In this document: piece after piece, positions 9,473-18,112 of the stretch
Numbering within the stretch: position 1 is the first letter of the stretch
How the letters are laid out: every line of letters starts with the position of its first letter
Assembly: GCA_022822665.1 (NCBI GenBank)
Contig: JAJEAR010000034.1
Coordinates: 1 to 36,278, forward strand
Direction: 5' to 3'
DNA length: 36,278 bases
Source of the DNA: Alphaproteobacteria bacterium
GTDB taxonomy: Bacteria; Pseudomonadota; Alphaproteobacteria; Thalassobaculales; Thalassobaculaceae
Notes under the pieces: generated by a model
Told to the model about the DNA's origin: nothing
Databases searched by the model: none
Seen by the model: the letters and a program-made list of their open reading frames with translations, nothing else
Program-made: the position numbers and the translations under genes

Positions 9473-12400
9473 ATGCCCGGCCCCGCACAGTCACGTGACG
9501 CTCTACGTCTCGACGAGCGCAACCACGTCGAGAGGCCGCTGCTCGACCAGCTTGCGGGCTTGGGCTGGGATGTCATCGACCTCACGGACGTGAAGCAGAC
9601 CCCGGCCGACACCCATCGGGAAAGCTTCACCGAGGTCGTGATGGCGCCGGTGCTGCGCGAGCGGCTCAAGATCATCAACCCCTGGCTCGAAGACGATCAG
9701 GTCGAGGAGGTCGTCAAGCAACTCACCGCGAGCTTCCCGAGCACCGGTTTGCTGGAAAACAACAAGCACCTGTTCCAGCTCCTGCTGGAGAACACCAGCG
9801 TCAGCGAGAACCGTCAGAGCGGCGAGAATAGCCCGACCGTCCGCTTCGCGGACTTTGCGACCCGCGACAACAACCGCTTCATCGCGATTTGCCAGTTCAA
9901 GGTCCGCATCCTCGGCACCGAGCACCACATCATCCCCGATGTCGTGCTGTTCCTCAACGGCCTGCCAGTGGTGGTCATCGAGTGCAAATCGCCCAAGGTC
10001 AAGGATGCGATTCCCGAGGCGATCGATCAGCTTCTCCGCTACAGCCAGCAGCGCGGGGTCAAGGCGGAAGGTAATGCCCCGCTCTTCTACTACAACCAGT
10101 TCGTCGTGGCGACATGCCGGCAGGAAGCCAAGTTCGGTACCATCACCACGCATACGGAGAAGTACTTCTACCGCTGGGCCGACCCGTATCCACGAACAGT
10201 GGACGAACTGGACCACGGTTCAGGCAGCCCCAACGACCAGCAACGTCTCGTCGCCGGCATGCTCGACCGGGACAACCTGCTCGACCTGATTCGAACCTTC
10301 ACGCTGTACTCGACGAATGACAAGGGCCAGACGATCAAGATCGTCGGCCGCTACCAACAGTTCCGCGCGGTGAAGCTAGCGGTGAAGCGCCTGATCGAAG
10401 GCCGTAATCCTCGCGAGCGCAGCGGCATCATCTGGCACACCCAGGGCTCCGGCAAGTCGCTCACCATGATGTTCATGGTTCGGGAGATGTACCGTCACGC
10501 GCAGCTCTCTAACTGGAAGGTCGTCTTCATCACCGATCGCACCCAATTGGAACAGCAGCTGTCCGAAACCAGCCAGCGCATCGGCTTCACGGTGAAGCTG
10601 GCCGACAGCATCAGGGAGCTCAAGGAACTGCTTAGCGCCGACACCTCGGACCTAGTGATGGCGATGATCCACAAGTTCCGCGAGGCGGACCTGACCGAGA
10701 CCTTTCCAGAGCTGAACGCCAGCCCCAACATCCTCGTCATGACCGACGAGGCCCATCGATCGCAGTACAAGCTGCTCGGGGTCAACCTCGATAGGGGCAT
10801 CCCCAACGCCGCCAAGATCGGCTATACGGGCACACCGATCGACAAGACCGAGCAAGTCTTCGGCGACTACATCGACAAATACACGATGCGCCAGTCCATC
10901 GAGGACGGCGTGACGCTGGAGATCGTCTACGAGGGACGGACGCACAACGCGGAGGTTTCCGACCAAGGTGGGATGGACGCGGCGTTCGAGGACGTGTTCA
11001 GCGAGTACAACATCCAGCAGCGTCTGGACATCCTCGGGTATGGATCTCGGGACGCTTATCTCGAGGCGGAACCCACCATTGAGGCCAAGGCCAAGGACAT
11101 GGTGGAGCACTACCTCGCGCACGTCTTTCCCAACGGTTACAAGGCGCAGGTGGTCGCGACGTCACGCGAGGCCGCCGTGCGCTACAAGAAGCACTTGGAC
11201 GCCGCGCTCGGAGCGGCGGTCGCAAAGCTGGAGCAGGCCGACACGGGCAAGCTGGACCTGGACCGCCTCAAGGCGATCAAAACGGACGTCGTGATCTCCG
11301 GACGCCACAACGACCTGCCCCACCTCAAAGAGTATTCCGACTCATCACGGCGTGAGGCGAGCATCAAGAGTTTCAAACTGGCGTTCGGCAGTGAAGAAGA
11401 CGGTTCCAACGGCGACATGGGGATCCTCGTTGTCAACAACATGCTGCTTACCGGCTTCGATGCGCCGGTCGAGCAGGTGATGTATCTGGACAAGGTTGTG
11501 GTTGCCCATAACCTGTTGCAGGCCATCGCCCGTGTGAACCGCGTTAGCGGCGAATCCAAGGACAAGGGCTTCGTGGTGGACTATGTCGGCATTGGCCATC
11601 ATCTCAAGAAGGCGATCGACATCTACGACGAGCGCGAGCAGACAGAGATCATCGGTGCCCTGAGCTTCCCCGATGAGGAGTTGCGGGAACTCGAGGAAGC
11701 CCACGCGGCCGTGATGGCCCTGCTTCAGAAGTACGGGCTCACGAACGTGAGCGATCACGACGCCTTCTACGATGTGTTCTACGACGAGGAGCTCCGCTTC
11801 GACTTCATGCTGGCGTTCAAGCGGATGACCAAGGCGCTCAACCTCTTGTTCCCGGCCCGCCAGGCGCTCGAATTCATGGACGACTACAAGGCGCTTGCCG
11901 AGATAAATGTGCTCGCCGGGAAACACTTCCGCGACCAGCGCCTAAGCATGAGGGGAATCCCGGCGAAGCTTCGTGCAATCACGGATGCCCACCTCGAGTC
12001 TCGGGGCATCAATGTCAGAGTCCCGCCGCTCTCGATTCTTGACGAGGAATTCGAGAAGGGTGTCGGCGAGCATCGCCGAACCAAGACCAAGGCAGCCGAG
12101 ATCGAGCACGCGATACGCCACCACCTCGACGTAGATCTAGACGATGACCCGGACCTGCGAGCTTCTCTTGCACAAGCGTTGGCGGCAATCTTTGAACAGT
12201 TCCACGACAACTGGAATAAGATCTTCGAAGAACTAGAGAAGCTACGGATGCGGATTGTTAATGCCAGAAACGAACCAACATATGGATTGCATCGAAAAAA
12301 GCAAATGCCGTTCTTTAGAATGTTTCAGCGTGAACTGTTCGGTACAGATGAGCCGACTGTGGATCAGCCCGAGGTGGCCAAGAAGTATATTGTCTGTGAC

Positions 12401-12658
12401 ATGGATGATGAAGATCAGGTCAGCTATCTGGTAGATCTGACACAGCGGGTTACTCTCGCTATTGAAAGAGAATTGAAACTGGTAGGATTCTGGGAGAGCA
12501 TTCCAGCACGCAACAAACTGAAGGCAGAGATCCAAAAAATATTTCTCGCGCCTGAGTTCACTAGAGTGCCCGATCTTATCAAGAATCGTGCGCGCATCAT
12601 TAGTCGAGTAATGGAGATCGCTGAAGCGAACAATGACATCATTCTTTATGCGGACTAG
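9473..12658 (+). CDS. hsdR: Type I restriction enzyme, restriction/translocase subunit (HsdR)
   Basis: This subunit pumps DNA with ATP and cleaves unmethylated foreign DNA in the R2M2S complex. I chose the ATG at 9473 because AAGGA lies just upstream and the RT frame ends at 9455; the frame itself stays open 22 codons further. The protein has 1061 residues. From that start it shows Asp156 and Glu170-x-Lys172 (IECK) of the PD-(D/E)XK nuclease, Walker A GSGKS with Lys328, the DEAH box at 425-428, and a second RecA-like helicase lobe with QAIARVNR. All key residues are present. The 3' end, from roughly 12170 on, is clearly richer in A/T than the rest, suggesting a recombination joint within the gene. 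The next gene starts 5 bases after the stop. Confidence 0.95.
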   Translation: MPGPAQSRDALRLDERNHVERPLLDQLAGLGWDVIDLTDVKQTPADTHRESFTEVVMAPVLRERLKIINPWLEDDQVEEVVKQLTASFPSTGLLENNKHLFQLLLENTSVSENRQSGENSPTVRFADFATRDNNRFIAICQFKVRILGTEHHIIPDVVLFLNGLPVVVIECKSPKVKDAIPEAIDQLLRYSQQRGVKAEGNAPLFYYNQFVVATCRQEAKFGTITTHTEKYFYRWADPYPRTVDELDHGSGSPNDQQRLVAGMLDRDNLLDLIRTFTLYSTNDKGQTIKIVGRYQQFRAVKLAVKRLIEGRNPRERSGIIWHTQGSGKSLTMMFMVREMYRHAQLSNWKVVFITDRTQLEQQLSETSQRIGFTVKLADSIRELKELLSADTSDLVMAMIHKFREADLTETFPELNASPNILVMTDEAHRSQYKLLGVNLDRGIPNAAKIGYTGTPIDKTEQVFGDYIDKYTMRQSIEDGVTLEIVYEGRTHNAEVSDQGGMDAAFEDVFSEYNIQQRLDILGYGSRDAYLEAEPTIEAKAKDMVEHYLAHVFPNGYKAQVVATSREAAVRYKKHLDAALGAAVAKLEQADTGKLDLDRLKAIKTDVVISGRHNDLPHLKEYSDSSRREASIKSFKLAFGSEEDGSNGDMGILVVNNMLLTGFDAPVEQVMYLDKVVVAHNLLQAIARVNRVSGESKDKGFVVDYVGIGHHLKKAIDIYDEREQTEIIGALSFPDEELRELEEAHAAVMALLQKYGLTNVSDHDAFYDVFYDEELRFDFMLAFKRMTKALNLLFPARQALEFMDDYKALAEINVLAGKHFRDQRLSMRGIPAKLRAITDAHLESRGINVRVPPLSILDEEFEKGVGEHRRTKTKAAEIEHAIRHHLDVDLDDDPDLRASLAQALAAIFEQFHDNWNKIFEELEKLRMRIVNARNEPTYGLHRKKQMPFFRMFQRELFGTDEPTVDQPEVAKKYIVCDMDDEDQVSYLVDLTQRVTLAIERELKLVGFWESIPARNKLKAEIQKIFLAPEFTRVPDLIKNRARIISRVMEIAEANNDIILYAD

Positions 12659-12663
12659 GGACG

Positions 12664-13347
12664 ATGGATATCGTTTACGCGGTAAAGAGATCTTTCAAGC
12701 GACAGAAGATTACGATAACCATCGAACGTGACAGAAGGGTTGTTGTGCATGCTCCGAATCATGCATCTGATGAAGCAATTGCGCGGACAGTTGAGGCTAA
12801 GCGGCATTGGATTTACGAGAAAACACGAGATAGACAAAAATATAAAACACGCCCACATCCACCCGGTAAGGAACTCGTTAGTGGTGAGTCTGCGCTATAT
12901 CTTGGCCGGAGCTACCGCATTGATATCGTCGACAACGAGTCTGAATGTATTTGGTTCGATCAGCGTTTTCTGATTCCTGCATCGCTTGCACATCACAAGA
13001 AGAATGCCATGCGTGAGTGGTACATCGTGCGGGCAAATGAGCGAATTCTACCTCGCGTTGTGAAGCAAGCTCATGCGCTTGGCGTTTCCTACGGGCAGGC
13101 CAAAATTGTTGATAATCGATATCGATGGGGGTCATGCACAGTGGCTGGCAATATCAATCTGAACTGGCGGTTGATTAAGGCGCCGATCTTTGTTGTCGAT
13201 TATATTATCGCGCATGAACTAGCCCACCTGTTGGAGCCCAACCATACACCTAAATTCTGGAACATAGTGAAAATACAAGTACCCAACATGGACAAAGCGC
13301 GCGACTGGCTAAGGGAGCACGGTCAAATCCTCGAGGAGGAAGTTTAG
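12664..13347 (+). CDS. YgjP/DUF45 (SprT-like) zinc metallopeptidase
   Basis: This 227-residue protein carries the DUF45 signature: RWGSC at 154-158, and the zinc site HELAH at 184-188 with a third ligand His194 in EPNHTPKFW. An N-terminal beta-rich half with the phrase RRVVVHAPNHAS is also typical. The family is predicted to be metal-dependent peptidases, and genes of this type often sit directly after hsdR in type I loci; the substrate is unknown. The ATG is 5 bases after the hsdR stop, so it is the last gene of the defence operon. Its base composition is low in GC like the tail of hsdR, so the two probably arrived together. It could be a maturation or control protease for the restriction complex, but that is inference. 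Confidence 0.85.
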   Translation: MDIVYAVKRSFKRQKITITIERDRRVVVHAPNHASDEAIARTVEAKRHWIYEKTRDRQKYKTRPHPPGKELVSGESALYLGRSYRIDIVDNESECIWFDQRFLIPASLAHHKKNAMREWYIVRANERILPRVVKQAHALGVSYGQAKIVDNRYRWGSCTVAGNINLNWRLIKAPIFVVDYIIAHELAHLLEPNHTPKFWNIVKIQVPNMDKARDWLREHGQILEEEV

Positions 13348-13541
13348 GCAGTAAACACCTTACTTTGACCTTTCCGCGTGTTTGCTGGCCTGAACGAGCC
13401 GTGCATCTGCCTGAACTCGACCCTGTCTGTTTCAATGACCGCGCCATAGACATCAAGTTTCCCTTGGGTGGCTTGCATGATCAGGTATTGGAAGAGGCGA
13501 TCCTCAGGGGGGGGCTCGAAGCCCTGCACGTTGTCATTCAT
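13344..13541 (-). CDS. Possible small protein, convergent with the defence operon
   Basis: This is a 65-codon minus-strand frame beginning MNDNVQGFEPPPEDRLFQYL. An AGGA sits about 9 bases ahead of the ATG. Its stop interlocks with the stop of the YgjP gene. Eight consecutive C residues on the coding strand (8 G at 13507-13514) lie about ten codons into the frame, making slippage possible. The same frame is also open upstream at 13560-13790, separated only by one stop, so this could be the end of a nonsense-disrupted longer gene. I recognise no family. The evidence is reading frame and ribosome-binding site only. Confidence 0.3.
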   Translation of the reverse strand: MNDNVQGFEPPPEDRLFQYLIMQATQGKLDVYGAVIETDRVEFRQMHGSFRPANTRKGQSKVFTA

Positions 13542-13898
13542 GGCGAGAATCCTGTCTTGTCAGCGGGACCGAAACCAAGTCGAACGACCGGATCCCGGGT
13601 TCCTTCGTACCCGGAAAACGCCAGAACGCGCATCCGGAACCGCAACAACTGCGGTGCGAATGTCCGAGTAACGTCGGTAACCGATCGCCTCGACTGTCAT
13701 GGTGTCGACGAGGGAGCAGGTCCACAGGGGCGGGAGTGCGTCGGGCGCGTCTGCGATCGTCCGCACCCCTTCTTCATGATCCTGATCCACGAAGGGATCG
13801 TTCCGTTCTTCGCAACATCACGCGGCGGAAGTGACCGGGCGACAGGGTAACGCTGTCACGGTCGGCGCCTGCGTCCGGGGAGGCTCGTGGTGCCGGTG
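13542..13898. other. Intergenic sequence between the defence island and metabolic genes
   Basis: I see no supported gene. The minus strand holds an open stretch (13560-13790) in the same frame as the small frame below it. It reads plausibly, for example VDTMTVEAIGYRRYSDIRTA, but matches nothing I recognise. This is the likely right boundary of the inserted defence region, because the next gene has the strong GC bias of the chromosome. No target-site duplication with the left side could be identified by eye. Confidence 0.35.
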
Positions 13899-14702
13899 TC
13901 AACGGCCCTCGAAGACGGGCTTGCGCTTGTTCATGAAGGCGTCCTGGCCCTCCTGGTAGTCCCGGCTGTCGAAACAGGCGCGGGTCAGTTCGTCGACCAG
14001 CGCGGTGTCGAAGGCGTCATCGTCCTTCAACAGCTCGTTGATGGTCAGTTTCGAGGCCCGCATCGACAGCGGCGCGTTCTCCGCGATGCGGTCGGTGACA
14101 TCGGCGACGGCCGCGTCGAGTTCTTCTGCCGGAACACAGGTGTTGACCAGCCCCATCGCCAGCGCCTCGGCCGCGGTATAGCGGCGCGCGGTCAGCAGGA
14201 TCTCCTTGGCGCGGGACGGACCGACCAGCGCGACCAGGTTGCCGAGGTTGACTCGGTCATAGGCGATCGACAGCCGGGCCGCCGGCACACCGAAGACGGA
14301 GTCATCCGACGCGATCCTCAGGTCGGCGGCGAGCGCGATGCCGAGACCGCCGCCCATGCAGAAGCCGCGGATCCGCGCGATGAGCGGTTTCTCGAAACCC
14401 AGCATGGTCCGGCGCGCGCCCGCCGAGATCCGCGCATACTCCGCCGCGGCCGCGGAGTCGCTGCGGTTCTTGCGGAACTGCGAGATGTCGGCGCCCGACG
14501 CGAAGGCCCGGTCGCCGGCGCCGGTCATCACCACGCAGCGGATGGCGCTGTCGGCGGCGAACCGGGTAAAGGCATCCGCGATACCGGCCCACATCTCCAG
14601 CGAGATCGCGTTGCGCCGGCGCGCATTGTCGATGATGACCCGGCCCACCGGTCCGTCGGCCTCTGCCCGGATGGTCCCCGGGATGTCGGTATCCTGTGCC
14701 AT
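13899..14702 (-). CDS. Enoyl-CoA hydratase/isomerase (crotonase) family protein
   Basis: This 267-residue protein has the crotonase fold. The two oxyanion-hole segments are visible as ASGADISQF and GFCMGGGLGIALAADLRIA. It would act on an acyl-CoA thioester in the cytoplasm. The segment that normally carries the first catalytic glutamate (FG-x-PE) reads FGVPAARLS, and the second is not obvious. It may therefore not be a simple hydratase; isomerase, hydrolase or decarboxylase activities are all known in the family. The ATG at 14702 lies 16 bases downstream of the CoA-transferase stop, so the two are a probable operon. The neighbouring paa genes hint at a role in aromatic or acyl-CoA breakdown, but the substrate cannot be assigned from sequence. 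Confidence 0.88.
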   Translation of the reverse strand: MAQDTDIPGTIRAEADGPVGRVIIDNARRRNAISLEMWAGIADAFTRFAADSAIRCVVMTGAGDRAFASGADISQFRKNRSDSAAAAEYARISAGARRTMLGFEKPLIARIRGFCMGGGLGIALAADLRIASDDSVFGVPAARLSIAYDRVNLGNLVALVGPSRAKEILLTARRYTAAEALAMGLVNTCVPAEELDAAVADVTDRIAENAPLSMRASKLTINELLKDDDAFDTALVDELTRACFDSRDYQEGQDAFMNKRKPVFEGR

Positions 14703-14718
14703 GATGCTCCCGCTGTCC

Positions 14719-15903
14719 TCAGATCACGCCTTCGTCACGAAGCCGGTCCAGCTCCTGGCCACGGATGTCGATTTCTCCAAGCACCTCGGCGGTGTGCTCG
14801 CCGAGTTCCGGGGTTGCGGCATGCATCACCTGCGGAGTGCGGGCAAGCTTGACTGCCTGCCCCACCATTCGCAGCGAGCCCAGCCGGGCATGGTGGACCG
14901 CCGGGTCCATGTTGAGTGTCTGCACCTGCGGATCGGCGAACACCTGGGCCATGTCGTGGATCGGGCCGCAGGGCACCCCGGCCTCGGCAAAGGCCTCGAC
15001 CCACTCGGCGGTAGTGCGCTTGACGGTGTAGGCGGCGATCTCCGCGTTGATCGCCTCGCGCCGGGCCGTGCGCATCTCGTTGGTCCCGTAGTCCGGATTG
15101 GCGTAGATCTCGGGCGCGCCCATGGTGTCGCACATGCGCTTGAACAGGTGGTCGGGCGAGGACTGGATGTTGATCTGCCCGTCCGAGGTCGGAAACACCC
15201 CCGTCGGCGTGTTTGTCGGGTGGTTGTTGCCCTCCTGGCGCGGGACCTGGTCGCTGATCAGGTAGCGCGCCGCCTGCAGGTCCATCATCATGATCTGGGC
15301 CTCGAGCAACGAGGTCGTGACCCACTGGCCCTCGCCCGAGGCCTCGCGCTCGAGCAGGGCGAGCAGGATGCCGTAGGCGAGGTTGATACCGGCAGTAAGG
15401 TCGGCGATCGGAATCCCGACGCGCACCGGTCCGTCACCGGGCATTCCGGTCACCGACATCAGTCCGCCGAGACCCTGGGCGATCTGGTCGAGGCCGGCGC
15501 GGCGGGCATAGGGGCCCTCCTGGCCGAACCCGGAGATGCTGCCGTAGACGATCCGCGGATTGACCGCGCGGACGGTGTCGTAGTCGATCCCGAGCCGGCG
15601 CTTCACGTCCGGGCGATAGTTCTCGATCACCACGTCGGCGCCGCGTGCGAGCTCGAGGAAGATCTCGCGGCCGCGGGCGTGCTTGAGGTTGAGCGTCATC
15701 GACCGCTTGTTGCGATGCAGGTTCTGGAAGTCGAACCCGTCGCGCGGTCCGCCCAGCGGCACCTCGCTGAGCGCCGGAGGCTGCTCGATCTTGATGGTCT
15801 CGGCACCCCAGTCGGCAATCATCCGTGCCGCCGTCGGCCCGGCGCGCGCCCTGGTCAGGTCGAGCACCCGGAATCGGGACAGGGGTCCGCTGCGGTCAGG
15901 CAT
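14719..15903 (-). CDS. CaiB/BaiF (family III) CoA-transferase
   Basis: This 394-residue protein transfers CoA between carboxylic acids through an aspartyl-CoA thioester. It opens with FRVLDLTRARAGPTAARM, followed by GAETIKIEQP and FQNLHRNKRSMTLNLK, all classic for the family. The likely catalytic aspartate sits in GIPIADLTAGI. I chose the ATG at 15903 because GGAG lies about 10 bases ahead and the family start follows directly. Another ATG is at 15924, and the frame runs open to 16314 but there overlaps paaA on the other strand. It is transcribed away from paaA and upstream of the crotonase, suggesting a two-gene acyl-CoA module. The acid substrate is unknown. Confidence 0.9.
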   Translation of the reverse strand: MPDRSGPLSRFRVLDLTRARAGPTAARMIADWGAETIKIEQPPALSEVPLGGPRDGFDFQNLHRNKRSMTLNLKHARGREIFLELARGADVVIENYRPDVKRRLGIDYDTVRAVNPRIVYGSISGFGQEGPYARRAGLDQIAQGLGGLMSVTGMPGDGPVRVGIPIADLTAGINLAYGILLALLEREASGEGQWVTTSLLEAQIMMMDLQAARYLISDQVPRQEGNNHPTNTPTGVFPTSDGQINIQSSPDHLFKRMCDTMGAPEIYANPDYGTNEMRTARREAINAEIAAYTVKRTTAEWVEAFAEAGVPCGPIHDMAQVFADPQVQTLNMDPAVHHARLGSLRMVGQAVKLARTPQVMHAATPELGEHTAEVLGEIDIRGQELDRLRDEGVI

Positions 15904-16016
15904 CGCACACTCCGTTCGCGGCATGGTGGTCCAGGACGGCAGTCTGCCACCACGCGCCCGGCGGTACAACGACGCGGCCCGGTCCGCGGTTTTCCGGAGC
16001 CGTTCCCGGCCCAAGC

Positions 16017-16025
16017 TGGTATGAT
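16017..16025 (+). promoter_or_regulatory. Candidate extended -10 promoter for paaABCDE
   Basis: TGGTATGAT fits the extended -10 pattern TG-n-TATAAT with one mismatch. It lies about 30 bases ahead of the paaA ATG in the 151-base gap between divergent operons. No good -35 is seen at 16-18 bases, which is tolerated by extended -10 promoters. No regulator-binding palindrome was recognised. Confidence 0.35.
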
Positions 16026-16054
16026 TGCCCTTCCGGTCAGCCAGGGAGCACGCG

Positions 16055-17047
16055 ATGTACGCCCAGATGGTCAGGTCCGATGCCGTGCGTGTCCGCTCGC
16101 TCGAGGAGATGGACCCCCGGGAGCGTGCGTTCCAGGAGCGGATCGATGACGGCCAGAAGATCGAACCGAAGGACTGGATGCCGGAGGGATACCGCCGGAC
16201 CCTGATCCGCCAGATCAGCCAGCACGCCCATTCCGAGATCGTCGGCCAGCTGCCGGAAGGAAACTGGATCACCCGGGCGCCGACACTGGAACGCAAGGCG
16301 ATCCTGCTGGCCAAGGTCCAGGACGAGGCGGGCCACGGCCTCTACCTCTACTGTGCGGCCGAGACCCTGGGCATCAGCCGCGACGAGATGTACGACCAGC
16401 TGCATACCGGTCGGGCCAAGTATTCGTCCATCTTCAACTACCCGACGCTGAGCTGGGCCGACATCGGCTGCATCGGCTGGCTGGTGGACGGGGCCGCGAT
16501 CATGAACCAGGTCCCCCTGCAGCGCTGTTCCTACGGGCCCTACGCCCGGGCGATGGTGCGGATCTGCAAGGAGGAGAGCTTTCACCAGCGCCAGGGCTAC
16601 GACATCCTGGTCACCATGTGCCGCAAGGGGAACGACCAGCAGCGCGCAATGGTCCAGAACGCGCTCGATCGCTGGTGGTGGCCGTCCCTGATGATGTTCG
16701 GTCCGCCCGACGCGGACTCGGTTCACTCGGCCCAGTCGATGGCGTGGAGGATCAAGCAGAACTCCAACGACGAGCTGCGCCAGAAATTCGTCGACGAGAC
16801 CGTTCCGCAGGCGAAGTACCTCGGTCTGGTGATCCCGGACCCGGAACTGGCTTGGAACGAGGAACGGGGAGCTCACGATTTCGGCGAGCCCGACTGGAAC
16901 GAGTTCCTCGCGGTGCTCAACGGCAACGGGCCGTGCAACCGCGAGCGCCTGGGCGCGCGCCAGGCGGCATGGGCGGACGGCGCCTGGTACCGCGAGGGGC
17001 TGATGGCGCACGCGCACAAGCGCGCGGCCGGCGTGGCGGCGGAATAG
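16055..17047 (+). CDS. paaA: Phenylacetyl-CoA 1,2-epoxidase catalytic subunit PaaA
   Basis: This 330-residue protein is the catalytic diiron subunit of the ring-epoxidising complex, which inserts one oxygen atom into phenylacetyl-CoA. Two ExxH iron-binding pairs are visible, Glu91-His94 (DEAGHG) and Glu174-His177 (EESFH), plus Glu61 in EIVGQLPEG. The stretch [18 protein letters not shown] is highly typical. I chose the ATG at 16055, preceded by GGGAG, over a TTG at 16025. It begins the paaABCDE operon, and paaB starts 13 bases after its stop. The CoA ligase (PaaK), PaaG, PaaZ and PaaJ are not in the window, so the rest of the pathway must be encoded elsewhere. Confidence 0.96.
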   Translation: MYAQMVRSDAVRVRSLEEMDPRERAFQERIDDGQKIEPKDWMPEGYRRTLIRQISQHAHSEIVGQLPEGNWITRAPTLERKAILLAKVQDEAGHGLYLYCAAETLGISRDEMYDQLHTGRAKYSSIFNYPTLSWADIGCIGWLVDGAAIMNQVPLQRCSYGPYARAMVRICKEESFHQRQGYDILVTMCRKGNDQQRAMVQNALDRWWWPSLMMFGPPDADSVHSAQSMAWRIKQNSNDELRQKFVDETVPQAKYLGLVIPDPELAWNEERGAHDFGEPDWNEFLAVLNGNGPCNRERLGARQAAWADGAWYREGLMAHAHKRAAGVAAE

Positions 17048-17060
17048 CGGAGCGCGGTTC

Positions 17061-17345
17061 ATGACGGGCGACTGGCCGCTGTGGGAGGTGTTCATTCGCG
17101 GCCAGCACGGCCTGAGCCACCGGCATGTCGGCAGCCTGCACGCGCCCGACGCGGCCATGGCGATCAACAACGCGCGCGATGTCTATACCCGACGCAAGGA
17201 GGGCGTGAGCATCTGGGTGGTGCGCGCCAGCGACATTGCCGCCAGCGCACCGGGTGACAAGGGCCCGCTGTTCGACCCCTCGAACTCCAAGGTCTACCGT
17301 CACCCGACCTTCTACGATGTGCCGGAGGAAGCGGGGAACATGTGA
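17061..17345 (+). CDS. paaB: Phenylacetyl-CoA 1,2-epoxidase subunit PaaB
   Basis: This 94-residue protein is the small bridging subunit of the epoxidase complex. Typical segments are WPLWEVFIRGQHGLSHRHVGSLHAPDA split around the usual boundary, then ARDVYTRRKEGVSIWVV and DPSNSKVYRHPTFYDVP, which are diagnostic of PaaB. Its length equals the family norm. It has no catalytic site of its own; in the known complex it holds PaaA-PaaC units together. Its stop codon overlaps the paaC ATG (TGATG), indicating coupled translation. Confidence 0.95.
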   Translation: MTGDWPLWEVFIRGQHGLSHRHVGSLHAPDAAMAINNARDVYTRRKEGVSIWVVRASDIAASAPGDKGPLFDPSNSKVYRHPTFYDVPEEAGNM

Positions 17346-18112
17346 TGGGTGCGCCCTCGCCGGACGCGGACCTGCAGGCTTTCCTGCTGCGGATGGGAGA
17401 TTCCTGCCTGATCCTCGGGCACCGGATCTCCGAGTGGTGCGGCCACGCCCCGGCGCTCGAGGACGACATCGCGATGGCAAACGTGGCGCTGGACCTGATC
17501 GGCCACACCCGCTTGTGGCTCGAACTCGCCGGCGAGGTCGAGGGGGCCGGTCGCAGTGCCGATGACCTGGCGTTCCTGCGCGACGCCGACGGGTTTCGCA
17601 ATGTCCTCCTCGTCGAATTGCCCAATGGCGACTTCGGCAACACGTTGATGCGCCAGTTCCTGTTTGACGCCTGGCACGTGCCGAAGCTCAGGGGCCTTTC
17701 GGCCTCGTCGGACACCCGCGTCGCCGGCGTCGCGCAGACCGCCGTGCGCGAGGCGACCTACCACCTCTCGCGCAGCACCGACCTGGTGGTCCGGCTCGGC
17801 GACGGGACAGCCGAGAGCCACAGGCGCATGCAGGCGGCGCTCGACCGGCTGTGGCCCTATACCTTCGATCTGCTCGATGTCGATGATGCCGAAACGGCGC
17901 TCGCGGCCGCCGGAGTGGTTCCGCAGGCGGCCGAGGTCGCCGGGGCATGGCATGATCACGTCGAGGCGGCGCTCGCCGAGGCAACGCTGGTTGCGCCTGC
18001 CGACGGACCGGAGCACCGCGGCGGCAGATCCGGGTTCCACACCGAACACCTCGGTTACATCCTTGCCGAGATGCAGTTCCTGCAACGCGCCTACCCCGGG
18101 GCCGTGTGGTGA
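17345..18112 (+). CDS. paaC: Phenylacetyl-CoA 1,2-epoxidase subunit PaaC
   Basis: This 255-residue protein is the structural, ferritin-like partner of PaaA, related to it but not catalytic. LRMGDSCLILGHRISEWCGH, then DDIAMANVALDLIGHTRLWL, and FLFDAWHVPKL in the middle are characteristic. Helical ferritin-like structure is expected throughout. The ATG at 17345 overlaps the paaB stop by one base; a GTG one codon earlier is also possible. The final codons overlap the paaD ATG in the same TGATG manner. Known epoxidases form PaaA-PaaC heterodimers assembled by PaaB. Confidence 0.95.
   Translation: MGAPSPDADLQAFLLRMGDSCLILGHRISEWCGHAPALEDDIAMANVALDLIGHTRLWLELAGEVEGAGRSADDLAFLRDADGFRNVLLVELPNGDFGNTLMRQFLFDAWHVPKLRGLSASSDTRVAGVAQTAVREATYHLSRSTDLVVRLGDGTAESHRRMQAALDRLWPYTFDLLDVDDAETALAAAGVVPQAAEVAGAWHDHVEAALAEATLVAPADGPEHRGGRSGFHTEHLGYILAEMQFLQRAYPGAVW

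Noticed and set aside
13350..13386. Imperfect 9-base inverted repeat with 19-base loop after the YgjP gene, considered as a terminator
   Set aside because: The arms are AT-rich with one mismatch, the loop is long and no T-run follows, so a terminator is not supported.
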